Positions 1 through 8,256 of a DNA stretch of 64,000 nucleotides are shown here, piece after piece (position 1 is the stretch's first letter; each line of letters opens with the position of its first letter). The notes under the pieces were generated by a model, which made no database searches, was not told the origin of the DNA, and saw only the letters and a program-made list of their open reading frames with translations. Source of the DNA: Lachnospiraceae bacterium (GTDB lineage Bacteria; Bacillota; Clostridia; Lachnospirales; Lachnospiraceae); NCBI GenBank assembly GCA_024403335.1, contig JAKSSA010000004.1, positions 1 through 64,000 of the forward strand, in the 5' to 3' direction. Both the position numbers and the translations under genes were made by a program.

Positions 1-43
1 TGCAATAAGAAGATACTACGATAAAGGTGTGAATGCCTTTGTG

Positions 44-64
44 TTTTGTCATAAAATGACAAAA
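44..64. promoter_or_regulatory. Palindrome upstream of asnB
   Basis: A perfect inverted repeat: two 9-nt arms (TTTTGTCAT and ATGACAAAA) around AAA. It lies 100 bp before the asnB start. It could be an operator or the terminator of a gene to the left of the window; no long T-run follows on the plus strand. It does not match the 17-bp spacing of the GlnR/TnrA consensus, so no regulator is assigned. Confidence 0.35.
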
Positions 65-163
65 TTATGGTGTGAGCTTTTATAGCAAACTAATAGTAAA
101 TGAGCTTCTGTGAAGTGCAGAAAGCTTTGCATAATGATAAAAAGTATTTTGTGGGAGTGGAAT

Positions 164-1999
164 ATGTGCGGATTTACAGGATATGTGAGTGTGAATAATG
201 CACTGCGTCAGCATGAATATTTGGAGAAGATGACTGAGGAGATAAAACACCGCGGTCCTGATTCTGATGGATATTATAAGGACGAAAATATCGGACTTGG
301 GTTTAGACGCCTTTCTATTATCGGACTTGAAAACGGTGGACAGCCATTATTCAATGAAGATGAGAACTTAGTGCTTTGTTTTAACGGAGAAATATACAAT
401 TATGTAAAGTTAAAGGAAGAATTAATTTCTAAAGGACACATATTCGCGAAGGATTGTGATAGTGAAGTATTGCTCCATGGCTATGAAGAGTACGGAATGG
501 ACTTGCTTTACAAGCTGCGAGGCATGTATGCTTTTGTTATTTGGGATAAAAAGAACAAAACTTTGTTTGCGGCCCGCGATCCGTTTGGTATTAAGCCACT
601 TTATTATACTTTGGATAAAGAAACGAATACTTTATTCTTTGCTTCTGAAATTAAGTCATTGCTTAAGAATGCAAATGTAAAAAAGGAACTTAATGAGGAT
701 GCGATAAAATCATTTCTTGCATTTCAGTATTCGGCGAGAGAGGAATCATTTTTTAAGAATATATATGAACTTATGCCAGGACACTTTTTTATTTATAAAA
801 GTGGTGAAATGTATGTGCATAGTTACAAGGAATTGACTTTTGAAATTGATGAGAAGCTGACTTTAGATGAAGCTGTTTCTAAGATAGAGAATGTATTCGA
901 GGATTCAGTGAAGGCACATTTGACTTCTGATACAGAAGTTGGATGCTTTTTATCAGGAGGAGTTGATTCAAGTTACGTTGTGTCAACAGCAAGATGTCCG
1001 AAGGCATTTACCGTTGGTTTCGCTGAGAAAGGTTATTCTGAGATTGAATATGCTAAGGAGTTGGCAGGCCAGCTCGGAATTGATATTACAACGAAGGAAA
1101 TTACTGCTGATGAATATTTTGAGTCCATTCCTAAGATTATGTATCATATGGATGAACCTACAGCAGATCCGGCAGCAGTAGCATTGTATTTTGTTAGTAA
1201 AGAAGCTGTGAAAAAGGTAAAGGTTGTATGTTCTGGTGAAGGAGCAGATGAGTTATTTGGCGGATATAATGTGTACCAGTCTGCGTTGGCAACTGACAAG
1301 ATGAAATTCGTTCCTGCAGTTGTAAGACATGGCATGGCAAAACTTATGAATGCTATTCCTTTTCATTTTAAGGGCAAGGAATTTTTGATAAGATCAGGGC
1401 TTCCTTTGGAGAAGAGATTTATTGGAAACGCGCACATATTCAGTGACAGAGAAATTGATAAAGTGCTTGTAAATAACAAGTCAGGAGTTCATTTTAGCGA
1501 AGTTACGAAGAAATATTATGAACATGTTAAAGAATTGGGCGATGTTGAGAAAATGCAGTATATTGACCAGAAGACATGGCTTAGAGGTGATATTCTTCGA
1601 AAAGCTGACAGAATGAGCATGGCAAATTCACTTGAACTTCGCGTCCCATTCCTTGATAAAGAAGTATTTGCAGTTTCAAGAACGTTACCTACCAGACTTA
1701 AGGTTACTAAAAATGAAACAAAGCTTGCTTTAAGAAAGGCAGCACTTAAGAATACCCCTAAGGCTTCAACGGTTCGTAAGAAACTCGGTTTCCCGGTTCC
1801 AATTCGTGTTTGGATGCGACAGGAAAAGTACAGGGATATGGTGAGAGAGGCTTTGCACAGAGATTATATGGCAAAATATTTCAATATAGACTTTTGTGAC
1901 AAGCTGCTTAATGAACATTTTGAAAATAAAAAAGACAATTCAAGAAAACTTTGGTGCTTGTATTGTTTTGCACAGTGGTATCAGGTGTATTTTTGCTAA
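164..1999 (+). CDS. asnB: Asparagine synthase (glutamine-hydrolysing), AsnB
   Basis: Makes asparagine from aspartate, ATP and glutamine in the cytoplasm. The ATG at 164 is chosen because it puts cysteine at position 2 (MCGFTGYV), the nucleophile exposed after Met removal in class II amidotransferases, and a GGGAGTGG ribosome site sits just upstream; an in-frame ATG at 110 would bury it. The glutaminase domain fills roughly residues 2-190 (HRGPDSDG, FNGEIYN). The synthetase domain follows with the PP-loop SGGVDSS. The product is 611 residues, near the usual length for Gram-positive AsnB. It lies on the other side of the tRNA-Trp att site from the RiPP cluster, so I do not read it as a lasso cyclase. 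Confidence 0.93.
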   Translation: MCGFTGYVSVNNALRQHEYLEKMTEEIKHRGPDSDGYYKDENIGLGFRRLSIIGLENGGQPLFNEDENLVLCFNGEIYNYVKLKEELISKGHIFAKDCDSEVLLHGYEEYGMDLLYKLRGMYAFVIWDKKNKTLFAARDPFGIKPLYYTLDKETNTLFFASEIKSLLKNANVKKELNEDAIKSFLAFQYSAREESFFKNIYELMPGHFFIYKSGEMYVHSYKELTFEIDEKLTLDEAVSKIENVFEDSVKAHLTSDTEVGCFLSGGVDSSYVVSTARCPKAFTVGFAEKGYSEIEYAKELAGQLGIDITTKEITADEYFESIPKIMYHMDEPTADPAAVALYFVSKEAVKKVKVVCSGEGADELFGGYNVYQSALATDKMKFVPAVVRHGMAKLMNAIPFHFKGKEFLIRSGLPLEKRFIGNAHIFSDREIDKVLVNNKSGVHFSEVTKKYYEHVKELGDVEKMQYIDQKTWLRGDILRKADRMSMANSLELRVPFLDKEVFAVSRTLPTRLKVTKNETKLALRKAALKNTPKASTVRKKLGFPVPIRVWMRQEKYRDMVREALHRDYMAKYFNIDFCDKLLNEHFENKKDNSRKLWCLYCFAQWYQVYFC

Positions 2000-2100
2000 A
2001 ATATGCAGCAGAAAAATGTTAAATGCAGATTAAATTGTTGAAAAATTGAGCGATACAGGCGTTTTGCCATTCTTCATTTCATCTGTATATTATTTTGTTA

Positions 2101-2261
2101 TTTACTGTTTACTATTTACTATTTACTATTTACTATTTACTGTTTACTATTTACGGTTTACGGTTTACGGTTTACTATTTGCTTTTTGCTATTTGCTTTT
2201 TGCTATTTGCTGTTTATTGTTTACTGTTTACTATTTGCTGTTTACTATTTATTATTTACTA
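2101..2261 (+). repeat. Heptamer tandem array, 23 units
   Basis: Twenty-three consecutive 7-nt units of the form TTTACTA with variants (TTTACTG, TTTACGG, TTTGCTT, TTTGCTA, TTTATTA). The A of the final unit is the A of the ATG start codon of the next gene. The array occupies the place where a ribosome binding site should be and holds no purine-rich Shine-Dalgarno sequence. It is open in more than one frame, giving hydrophobic peptide shadows that are not genes. Confidence 0.95.
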
Positions 2262-4255
2262 TGGTTGATGTTTTATCAGTTGAAAACATGCGAAAGAGCG
2301 ACGCATATACAATTGAGCATTTTACATCAGGGCGTGAACTTATGATGAGAGCTGCAAAGGGAGTTTTGGAAGCAAGTTCATGGAGGGGACCTGTTGCAAT
2401 TGTATGCGGAAGCGGTAATAATGCCGGCGATGGATATGCGCTGGCTTTGTTGTTGTATGAAAAGAAGATTAGAAGTGATTTATTTCTTTTATCCGAAAAG
2501 TTTTCAGAAGATGGAAGATACTACTTTGATAAGTGCATAGAATTAGGAATTAAAGCATATCTTTGTTATGATGGCAAAGTAGTGTGCACTGAGAACAACT
2601 GTAATGTTGAAAATGTGCATGATGCTGAGAATAACTGCAATTTAATAAACATACCTGATACAGCCAATAATATGGCAAGCAGGGTTTTTGTGGCTGAATA
2701 CAGCAAGAAAAATGAATCTGATTTGTCAGGTGAAAATATATTAAAAGAACACATTACCTCAGATGGCAGTTGCAGTGCCGAACTTGACTTTTCAGAGTAT
2801 AGTGAGATAGTTGACTGTATTTTTGGAACAGGCTTTAAAGGTGAAGCAAGAGGAATTGCCGGAAGTGTTATCCGAAAAATAAATGCTACAAAGTGTAATG
2901 TCATAAATGATAATGCCACAAGAGGCAATATCACTAAAAGTAATTCTACAAATAGTGTTGACACAGATAAAGAAAAAGCTTTGGTAAAGGTAATTTCTGT
3001 TGATATTAACAGTGGCTTGAATGGCGATAGTGGAATGGCAGCACTTGATAAGGAAAGTAAAGAACCCATATGCGTAAAATCTGATTTGACAGTATCAATA
3101 GGCAGCTTTAAGCCAGGGCATTTTCTTGGAATGGCAAAGGATGTTATAGCGAGCAAGGTTAATACAGATATTGGAATTGAACCGGTGGATTTACCTTATC
3201 ATATGCTTGGTGATGAGGATTTTAAAGGCTGTTTGAAGCCACGAAAACAACTGTCAAATAAGGGCACATATGGATATATTGCTTTGATTGGTGGATCTTT
3301 GCGGTATAGTGGCGCGATAAGACTTGCATATATGGCGAATGCAGCCATGAGAGCAGGCGCTGGAGTTGTAAAGGTGGCAGTGCCTGCAAGCATTTCCAAG
3401 TACATGATTTCGGAGATTTTGGAAAGTACTTTGTTTCCTTTGAAGGATGCGGAAGGGGAAATCAAGTTTAATCCTGATGATAAAGCTGACTGTGAGATGG
3501 TGGATGAGCTTGTGCGAAATGTCAAAACAGTCGCATTTGGGATGGGAATTGGTGCAACGGAAGATACGAAGGTAATGCTGCAGTACATATTGGAAAATTA
3601 TAAGGGACGTTTGATTATAGATGCTGACGGATTGACGGTATTTTCGCAGATATTAAGTGAGTCAGAAAGTTCCTTAGGACAATCAAGTGTGTGTGACAAT
3701 ATTCCGAGTGTTAAGCCACTTTACACAAGAGACGATCAAGCAGACATTATTGCAGAGGATAGACATAAAACCAAAGTTGCATGCGAGATCATTTTAACTC
3801 CGCATATTAAAGAGTTTTCAAGGCTGTCAGGGAAGAGTATTGAGGAAATTAATCAAAATCCCATAAGCGAAGCGAAAGGTCTTGCATTAAAGTTGTCAGA
3901 GATGCTATATGCCAAGGCTTCGTCAGAAGAAAAACCTAAAGTGGTGGTTTTGCTTAAAGGGCCGACGACGATAATAACTGATGGCAACGAGGTTAATTTA
4001 ATAGACAAAGGCTGCGCAGGAATGGCAACAGCAGGCAGCGGGGATGTTCTTTCTGGCATAATGTCAGCAACGGCTGCATGGGAAGGGAATATGCTAAAGG
4101 CTGCTACTATGGCTGCATATATCAATGGTTTGGCCGGAGAAATGGCTGAAAAGGAAACCAATGCATACAGTATGACTGCAGGTGATACAGCAAAGAAGGT
4201 TGCATTTGTGATGAATGCAATGGTAGGTAAATGCGAAGACGGAAACGTGAATTAA
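2261..4255 (+). CDS. nnr: Bifunctional NAD(P)H-hydrate epimerase / ADP-dependent dehydratase
   Basis: Repairs damaged NADH and NADPH hydrates: the N-terminal YjeF-type domain epimerises the S and R forms and the C-terminal ribokinase-fold domain dehydrates them using ADP. The start at 2261 gives MVDVLSVENMR, matching the family N-terminus; an earlier in-frame start lies in the heptamer array and would add a hydrophobic tail. Visible motifs are GSGNNAGDGY (epimerase nucleotide loop), GTGFKGE, and AGSGDVLSG near the C-terminus (dehydratase active site). At 664 residues it is longer than the roughly 500 usual. The excess is Asn/Ser/Thr-rich low-complexity sequence at about residues 112-165, 207-233 and 465-507. 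No Shine-Dalgarno is visible, so translation efficiency is uncertain. Confidence 0.9.
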   Translation: MVDVLSVENMRKSDAYTIEHFTSGRELMMRAAKGVLEASSWRGPVAIVCGSGNNAGDGYALALLLYEKKIRSDLFLLSEKFSEDGRYYFDKCIELGIKAYLCYDGKVVCTENNCNVENVHDAENNCNLINIPDTANNMASRVFVAEYSKKNESDLSGENILKEHITSDGSCSAELDFSEYSEIVDCIFGTGFKGEARGIAGSVIRKINATKCNVINDNATRGNITKSNSTNSVDTDKEKALVKVISVDINSGLNGDSGMAALDKESKEPICVKSDLTVSIGSFKPGHFLGMAKDVIASKVNTDIGIEPVDLPYHMLGDEDFKGCLKPRKQLSNKGTYGYIALIGGSLRYSGAIRLAYMANAAMRAGAGVVKVAVPASISKYMISEILESTLFPLKDAEGEIKFNPDDKADCEMVDELVRNVKTVAFGMGIGATEDTKVMLQYILENYKGRLIIDADGLTVFSQILSESESSLGQSSVCDNIPSVKPLYTRDDQADIIAEDRHKTKVACEIILTPHIKEFSRLSGKSIEEINQNPISEAKGLALKLSEMLYAKASSEEKPKVVVLLKGPTTIITDGNEVNLIDKGCAGMATAGSGDVLSGIMSATAAWEGNMLKAATMAAYINGLAGEMAEKETNAYSMTAGDTAKKVAFVMNAMVGKCEDGNVN

Positions 4256-4390
4256 GGTTGAAAAAGTACAGAGAATGAAGCAAGCATGCAGCTTGAGGCA
4301 AATACAGCGCTTAAGCAAAGACAAAGGCGGAATAAGAAATACTGTTTTTGGACAGTATTTGGAGTGAAGAGGTAATAAAGGAGAAACAAA

Positions 4391-4972
4391 ATGCAGACAA
4401 AAATTACAAGAGAACAGGCAGTTGAGCTTTTGAAGAAGTACAACAAGGACAAATTTCATCTTCAGCACGCATATACCGTTGAGGCCGTAATGCGCTTTTT
4501 GGCAGAAGAGCTTGGTGAGGGTGATGTTGATTTCTGGGGATTATGCGGTCTTTTACATGACATAGATTTTGAAGAATGGCCTGATGAGCATTGCAAGAAG
4601 GCCCCTGAGCTTTTAAAAGAAATTGATGCAGAGGATGAGATTATTCATGCAGTATGCAGTCATGGATATGGCATATGCTGTGATGTGGAACCTGTTTTGT
4701 TGATGGAAAAGGTTTTATTTGCAGCAGATGAACTGACAGGTCTTGTATGGTCTGCAGCTTTAATGCGCCCCTCAAAGAGTTGTACGGATATGGAGTTATC
4801 AAGTTTGAAGAAGAAATTTAAGGATAAGAGATTTGCAGCAGGCTGCTCAAGAGATGTTATTAAACAGGGCGCAGATTTGCTTGGTTGGGAACTTGATAAA
4901 TTGCTTGATATGACTTTAAAGGCTATGCAGGCATGTGAAAATAGTATAGCAGAGCTGGTGAATGAATTATAA
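4391..4972 (+). CDS. HD-domain protein (putative hydrolase)
   Basis: A 193-residue protein with the HD-superfamily metal motif LLHDIDFEEWPDEH and a second His in HAVCSHGYG. HD proteins of this size (HDIG/HDOD-like, similar to predicted hydrolases annotated near nucleotide metabolism) bind divalent metal and usually hydrolyse phosphoesters; the substrate here is unknown. The start is an ATG with AAAGGAG eight bases upstream. It follows nnr on the same strand after 135 bp, with a small hairpin (4337-4344 with 4353-4360) in the gap. Confidence 0.75.
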   Translation: MQTKITREQAVELLKKYNKDKFHLQHAYTVEAVMRFLAEELGEGDVDFWGLCGLLHDIDFEEWPDEHCKKAPELLKEIDAEDEIIHAVCSHGYGICCDVEPVLLMEKVLFAADELTGLVWSAALMRPSKSCTDMELSSLKKKFKDKRFAAGCSRDVIKQGADLLGWELDKLLDMTLKAMQACENSIAELVNEL

Positions 4973-5002
4973 ACACTTTGTAACTTTAATTGAAAAAAGT
5001 GC

Positions 5003-5031
5003 TTGACATAATCGTTATATTTTAATAAAAT
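5003..5031 (+). promoter_or_regulatory. Promoter of tRNA-Trp
   Basis: TTGACA at 5003-5008, 17-bp spacer, TAAAAT at 5026-5031. This near-consensus vegetative promoter starts about 28 bp before the tRNA. Confidence 0.8.
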
Positions 5032-5058
5032 ACTCTCGTTGTCAAGATATGACGATAA

Positions 5059-5129
5059 AGGGGACTGGTCTAGTGGTATGATAGGAGTCTCCAAAACTTT
5101 TGGTGGGAGTTCGATTCTCTCGTCCCCTG
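5059..5129 (+). tRNA. tRNA-Trp (CCA anticodon)
   Basis: The cloverleaf folds by hand. The acceptor stem is AGGGGAC with GTCCCCT and discriminator G5129. The D loop is AGTGGTA. The anticodon stem is GGAGT/ACTTT with loop CTCCAAA, giving anticodon CCA at 5091-5093. The T arm is GGGAG-TTCGATT-CTCTC. The 3' CCA is not encoded. The G discriminator and the AGGGG acceptor are typical of bacterial tRNA-Trp. The last 20 nt are repeated at 18793-18812, showing that the gene is an integration target. Confidence 0.93.
5110..5129 (+). other. attL core in tRNA-Trp 3' end
   Basis: The 20-nt 3' end of the tRNA (T loop to discriminator) is repeated exactly at 18793-18812 in the same orientation. Together the copies bracket the integrase-bearing element. 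The insertion preserves a complete tRNA at the left end. Confidence 0.9.
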
Positions 5130-5133
5130 CTTG

Positions 5134-5160
5134 AAAGCCCGATAAAATCGGGCTTTTTTT
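5134..5160 (+). terminator. Intrinsic terminator after tRNA-Trp
   Basis: Stem AGCCCGAT/ATCGGGCT (5136-5143 with 5147-5154), loop AAA, then a run of T. A different but similarly placed terminator follows attR at 18818. Confidence 0.9.
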
Positions 5161-5177
5161 GTACCCATTTGGTAGTA

Positions 5178-5196
5178 GTAATCCAGAGGTAATCCA
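5178..5196 (+). promoter_or_regulatory. Integrase arm-type repeats, left end
   Basis: Two direct copies of GTAATCCA (5178-5185 and 5189-5196) with an 11-bp period. The same pair with the same spacing occurs at 18696-18714 just inside the right end, as expected for arm-binding sites of a tyrosine integrase. Confidence 0.7.
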
Positions 5197-5303
5197 CCCG
5201 ATAAAGAAATTCCAAATATTAGATAAGGAGGAAGGGCTGAACCGCAAACGGGGGGATCTGGTTGGTTTGGCTGGAAAAGATGCGTACTACTTATTGTGAT
5301 AAG

Positions 5304-5333
5304 ATGCCTTGTGGAGAAACAAGGCATTTTTTT
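5304..5333 (+). terminator. Strong intrinsic terminator at element left end
   Basis: Perfect 9-bp stem ATGCCTTGT/ACAAGGCAT (5304-5312 with 5319-5327), loop GGAGAA, then six T. It should insulate the cargo operon from readthrough. The 5197-5303 stretch before it holds no gene I can support. Confidence 0.88.
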
Positions 5334-5496
5334 ACATAACGATTTAGGAAGTGGAAGATGATAACTATTAGTATGAAAAAATATAAAAATAGTATAAACA
5401 ATTTACGGAGAATGTTGATTCTGCTTGATTTTTTTAGGGGAGGTGTGGGATAATAATTACTTGAGGAAGTATTTTAAATTGGAGTGTTGCTGGTTA

Positions 5497-6384
5497 ATGC
5501 AGGAGTATTTTTTTGCAAATTACAGATTGTTAATAGATGAAAAACTTGCAGAGCGAAAAGATATGAAATACCTGGAAGGTTTTCGTGAGTCGATGCCTTT
5601 TGCCCATACATTCACAGTTCGCCTTGGAGATGAGGCAGAGCTTAATCAAAGATATGAAGATGCGATGCAGACTCCGGTAGTTTGTGATACAGGACAGTTT
5701 TTACTTCATGATGCCCGGAATGGTTGGTCGATTACGATGCCGGCGTTTGATCATGTGCCTAAGACTTTGGTGTTAAGCAGTAGGGATTATAGTGATATAA
5801 CAGTTTATTTGGATGACACAAAGATATTTAGCAATTTGGCAAATAGGTATATAGATCCGGCATCCCCGTTTCCTTTCTGTGTCCGTCCGATTTGCGAAGC
5901 AGGAATGACACTTTGTGAAGGGCTTCCGCTTCATGCGGCGTTGGTAGAAAAAGATGGTTATGGTGTGGTATTTCTTGGTCCGTCCGGAATGGGCAAGTCT
6001 ACGCAGGCAAAGCTTTGGGAAAAGTACCTGGATGCAGATTTTGTGATAGGTGACAGACCGGGATTTCATAGGATAGACGGCGTATGGTATGGATACGGTA
6101 TGCCGTGGGATGGAAAGGATAATATCAGGAGACAGAAATCTGTTCCTGTAAAAGCGGTGGTTTCTTTAGAACAGGCAAAAGAAAACCGGATACTCAGGTT
6201 GAAACAGACGGAAGCTATGCAGGTGCTTCTTAAGCAGACTATGATGCCTATGTGGGATAAGAATGCAATGAATGAACTGTTCAAACTGATGGGAAGTATG
6301 TCACAGGAAATTCCTTTTTATCATCTTAAAAATAAGGCGGATGAAGAATGTGTGGAGCTTACATATAAGGAAATATTCGGTTAA
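5497..6384 (+). CDS. HPr kinase-like protein of RiPP cluster
   Basis: A P-loop protein related to HPr kinase/PEP-carboxykinase domains, with Walker A GPSGMGKST near residue 162 and the following FVIGDRPGFHR and YGMPWDGKDN segments seen in cluster-associated members. Related kinases in lasso-peptide loci (for example the paeninodin kinase) phosphorylate the precursor peptide; whether this one does is inference. The frame is open from a TTG at 5425. I prefer the ATG at 5497, which begins the recognisable domain; TTG 5461 is possible, with AGGGGAGG 17 nt upstream. It is the first cargo gene, 93 bp before the precursor gene. Confidence 0.75.
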   Translation: MQEYFFANYRLLIDEKLAERKDMKYLEGFRESMPFAHTFTVRLGDEAELNQRYEDAMQTPVVCDTGQFLLHDARNGWSITMPAFDHVPKTLVLSSRDYSDITVYLDDTKIFSNLANRYIDPASPFPFCVRPICEAGMTLCEGLPLHAALVEKDGYGVVFLGPSGMGKSTQAKLWEKYLDADFVIGDRPGFHRIDGVWYGYGMPWDGKDNIRRQKSVPVKAVVSLEQAKENRILRLKQTEAMQVLLKQTMMPMWDKNAMNELFKLMGSMSQEIPFYHLKNKADEECVELTYKEIFG

Positions 6385-6477
6385 TGAGTATATTTTTGCC
6401 ACCGGCAATTATATAAATAAACACAGTTATACGGAAATTCCTAAAAGCTGTAATAAACTAATGAAAGGAGAAAAAAC

Positions 6478-6618
6478 ATGGAAAAGAAAACTTTTATTGA
6501 GCCGGAAGTTACTAAAGTTGAGTTTGAATTTAGCGAAGTAATTGCCGCTTCAGGTGGATGTACACAAAATCAGGGTTTTATGGCTTCTGGTGATCCTATT
6601 AGTGTTTGCAACGTTTAA
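6478..6618 (+). CDS. RiPP precursor peptide, 46 residues
   Basis: A short ORF with an excellent ribosome site (AAAGGAG eight bases before ATG). The leader half is acidic and begins MEKKTFIEPEVTKVEFEF, followed by SEVIAAS. The C-terminal half (residues 26-46) is rich in Gly, Ser and Asn, with Cys28 and Cys44. The leader form K-x-F-x-x-PEV-x-x-V-x-F followed by a small-residue AAS resembles leader peptides found beside PqqD and radical SAM genes in Clostridia. The predicted cut is near AAS-GG (residues 23-27). It lies between the kinase-like gene and the radical SAM gene. Coding assignment is from the RBS, leader pattern and position; the product's modification is unknown. Confidence 0.82.
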   Translation: MEKKTFIEPEVTKVEFEFSEVIAASGGCTQNQGFMASGDPISVCNV

Positions 6619-6681
6619 TTGAAGATGCTTGAATTTACTGAAGCATTTTGAGCGTTGTAAGGTATCAGAAAACATGAGAGG

Positions 6682-6724
6682 TATAATGCATATTTGATTT
6701 TCAAGTATGCATTATATTTTCTTT
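6682..6724 (+). terminator. Terminator or attenuator between precursor and maturase
   Basis: Perfect 11-bp stem TATAATGCATA/TATGCATTATA (6682-6692 with 6706-6716), followed by a T-rich tract. It lies 64 bp after the precursor stop codon. A leaky terminator here would give many more precursor than enzyme transcripts. The rest of the 220-bp gap to the maturase holds nothing else I can support. Confidence 0.65.
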
Positions 6725-6839
6725 ATTTGTATTTGACAGGGTAGCAGGGTTTATAAAATTAAACAAGGTGAAGTAGTAAGAATAAAGGGATAATGGCATT
6801 TTATGCTTTTTTAATACAGAAATAAGTGAGGAATGAAGG

Positions 6840-7928
6840 TTGAAAACAATAACACATAAAGAGTTTGGTGTTTTATTAAGCCAAAATTCTTATAAAAACG
6901 ATATTCCGAGTTCCGGGCATTTTGAATTAACGCCCCTTTGTAATCTAGATTGTAAAATGTGTTATGTGCATTTACAGGATTCTTCGGTTCGTAAGAAGAT
7001 GCTGACCGGTAAACAGTGGATTTCCATTATGGAGGAAGCTGTAAACCATGGAATGACAGGAGTTTTACTTACGGGAGGAGAAGCATTAACACATCCTGAT
7101 TTTTGGATGATTTATGAATATCTCATTCAGAAAGGGGTAGAAATCCGCCTGAAATCAAATGGAATCTTACTTAATAAAGAGAATGTGGAAAGATTAAGTA
7201 AATACCCACCCGCAGGAATTGATATTTCCTTATATGGCTGTGATAGTGAATCCTATATGACAGTAACAGGTAAGGATGTATATGATATAGTTAGTGAAAA
7301 TGTTAAGAGATGCATTGATACAGGCTTTAATATCAGATTGATGATCACACCAAGTGCATATATGATGCCGTGGACAGACAGGGTGATGGAATATGCAAAG
7401 AGCTTTGGAGTACCTGTTGTGGTAAATACTTTGCTTATAGATGCGTATGAGGAAAGTGGCAGGGAAAAAGCAGATTTTGATTTGCCTGTAGAGGAACTTC
7501 TTCGCATCAGAAAGAAAAGCAATGAGTTGTTTCCGCCAAAGTATATGCCAAAGGAAGAGGAAGAAAGGCTTTACGGTAAGGTTACAAAGCGGCCTGATAT
7601 TTCAGAGAAGGGACTGTATTGTAGTGCGGGTCGTACATGCTTTGCCGTATGCTGGGATGGAGCGATGCTACCATGTCTTTCTTTCCCAAGAGACATTATT
7701 TGCAAGTATCCTTTAGTCGATGGATTTGAAACGGCGTGGAAGCAGATAAATCAAGCAGTAAAGAATTATGAGGTACCGAAGAAGTGCCATAGCTGCGAGT
7801 ATAACACCAAGTGCCACTACTGTCCGACACAGCATGGGAAGTATTCTTCCAATAATCAGTGTGATGCCAAGGTGTGCGAGTTCTGGCAGAGATTGTATGA
7901 TTGGCACGATAAGCTTAAGGAAGATTAG
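6840..7928 (+). CDS. Radical SAM/SPASM peptide maturase
   Basis: A 362-residue radical SAM enzyme. The CNLDCKMC motif (CX3CX2C) near residue 32 binds the SAM-cleaving [4Fe-4S] cluster, and TGGEALTHPD is the GGE SAM-binding motif. The C-terminal third carries a SPASM cysteine set (YCSAGRTC, LPC, CHSCEYNTKCHYC, CDAKVC) for auxiliary clusters. Fusion-free SPASM proteins next to a PqqD gene and a small peptide are typical RiPP maturases forming thioether, C-C or epimerised centres. The start is a TTG at 6840; no ATG fits, since the nearby ATG is out of frame. The two precursor Cys residues make a sactionine or ranthionine product plausible, but this is inference. Confidence 0.9.
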   Translation: MKTITHKEFGVLLSQNSYKNDIPSSGHFELTPLCNLDCKMCYVHLQDSSVRKKMLTGKQWISIMEEAVNHGMTGVLLTGGEALTHPDFWMIYEYLIQKGVEIRLKSNGILLNKENVERLSKYPPAGIDISLYGCDSESYMTVTGKDVYDIVSENVKRCIDTGFNIRLMITPSAYMMPWTDRVMEYAKSFGVPVVVNTLLIDAYEESGREKADFDLPVEELLRIRKKSNELFPPKYMPKEEEERLYGKVTKRPDISEKGLYCSAGRTCFAVCWDGAMLPCLSFPRDIICKYPLVDGFETAWKQINQAVKNYEVPKKCHSCEYNTKCHYCPTQHGKYSSNNQCDAKVCEFWQRLYDWHDKLKED

Positions 7929-7985
7929 ACATAGAATCAGCTATCTATTTGTAATAGATAATATTGCATAGGAGAATATACAGGA

Positions 7986-8249
7986 ATGAAGATAAAAGAA
8001 GGTTTTGTACTTAGAAAGATGCCGGGTATGAACATGGTTATGCCTATTGGTGAAAATATCAAGACATATAAGGGTTCAGTCATGCTGAATGAAACAAGTG
8101 CATTTATTTATGAGAAACTGGTGGAAGGTAAGTCTAAGGAAGAAGCTGCGAAGGCTTTAACTGAGGAATATGATGTGGATATTGAAAAAGCAATGCAGAG
8201 TGTAGAAAGAACCTGTGCCGATTTTATTGAGGCAGGAATTGCAGAATAG
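7986..8249 (+). CDS. PqqD-family RiPP recognition element
   Basis: An 87-residue PqqD-like protein (residues LNETSAFIYEKLVEG and VDIEKAMQSVERTCADFIEAG match the PqqD winged-helix pattern). PqqD domains bind the precursor leader and present it to the radical SAM enzyme. The ATG has GGAGAATATACAGGA upstream. It lies 57 bp after the maturase and 7 bp before the nucleotidyltransferase, so the three genes are probably co-translated. Confidence 0.88.
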   Translation: MKIKEGFVLRKMPGMNMVMPIGENIKTYKGSVMLNETSAFIYEKLVEGKSKEEAAKALTEEYDVDIEKAMQSVERTCADFIEAGIAE

Positions 8250-8256
8250 GATAATA

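Noticed and set aside
164..1999. asnB as a lasso-peptide cyclase of the neighbouring RiPP cluster
   Set aside because: It keeps a complete glutaminase domain with Cys2, lies outside the element on the other side of the tRNA and att site, and no lasso protease is present.
2101..2261. CRISPR array at the repeat regions (also 33021, 33788, 50370)
   Set aside because: Periods of 7-15 nt leave no spacers, and no cas genes occur in the window.
2046..2345. Hydrophobic ORF across the heptamer array
   Set aside because: A 7-nt repeat is open in several frames and yields Leu/Tyr/Phe-rich shadows; no RBS and no family resemblance.
5070..5327. Minus-strand ORFs over tRNA-Trp and attL
   Set aside because: They run through the tRNA and two terminators.
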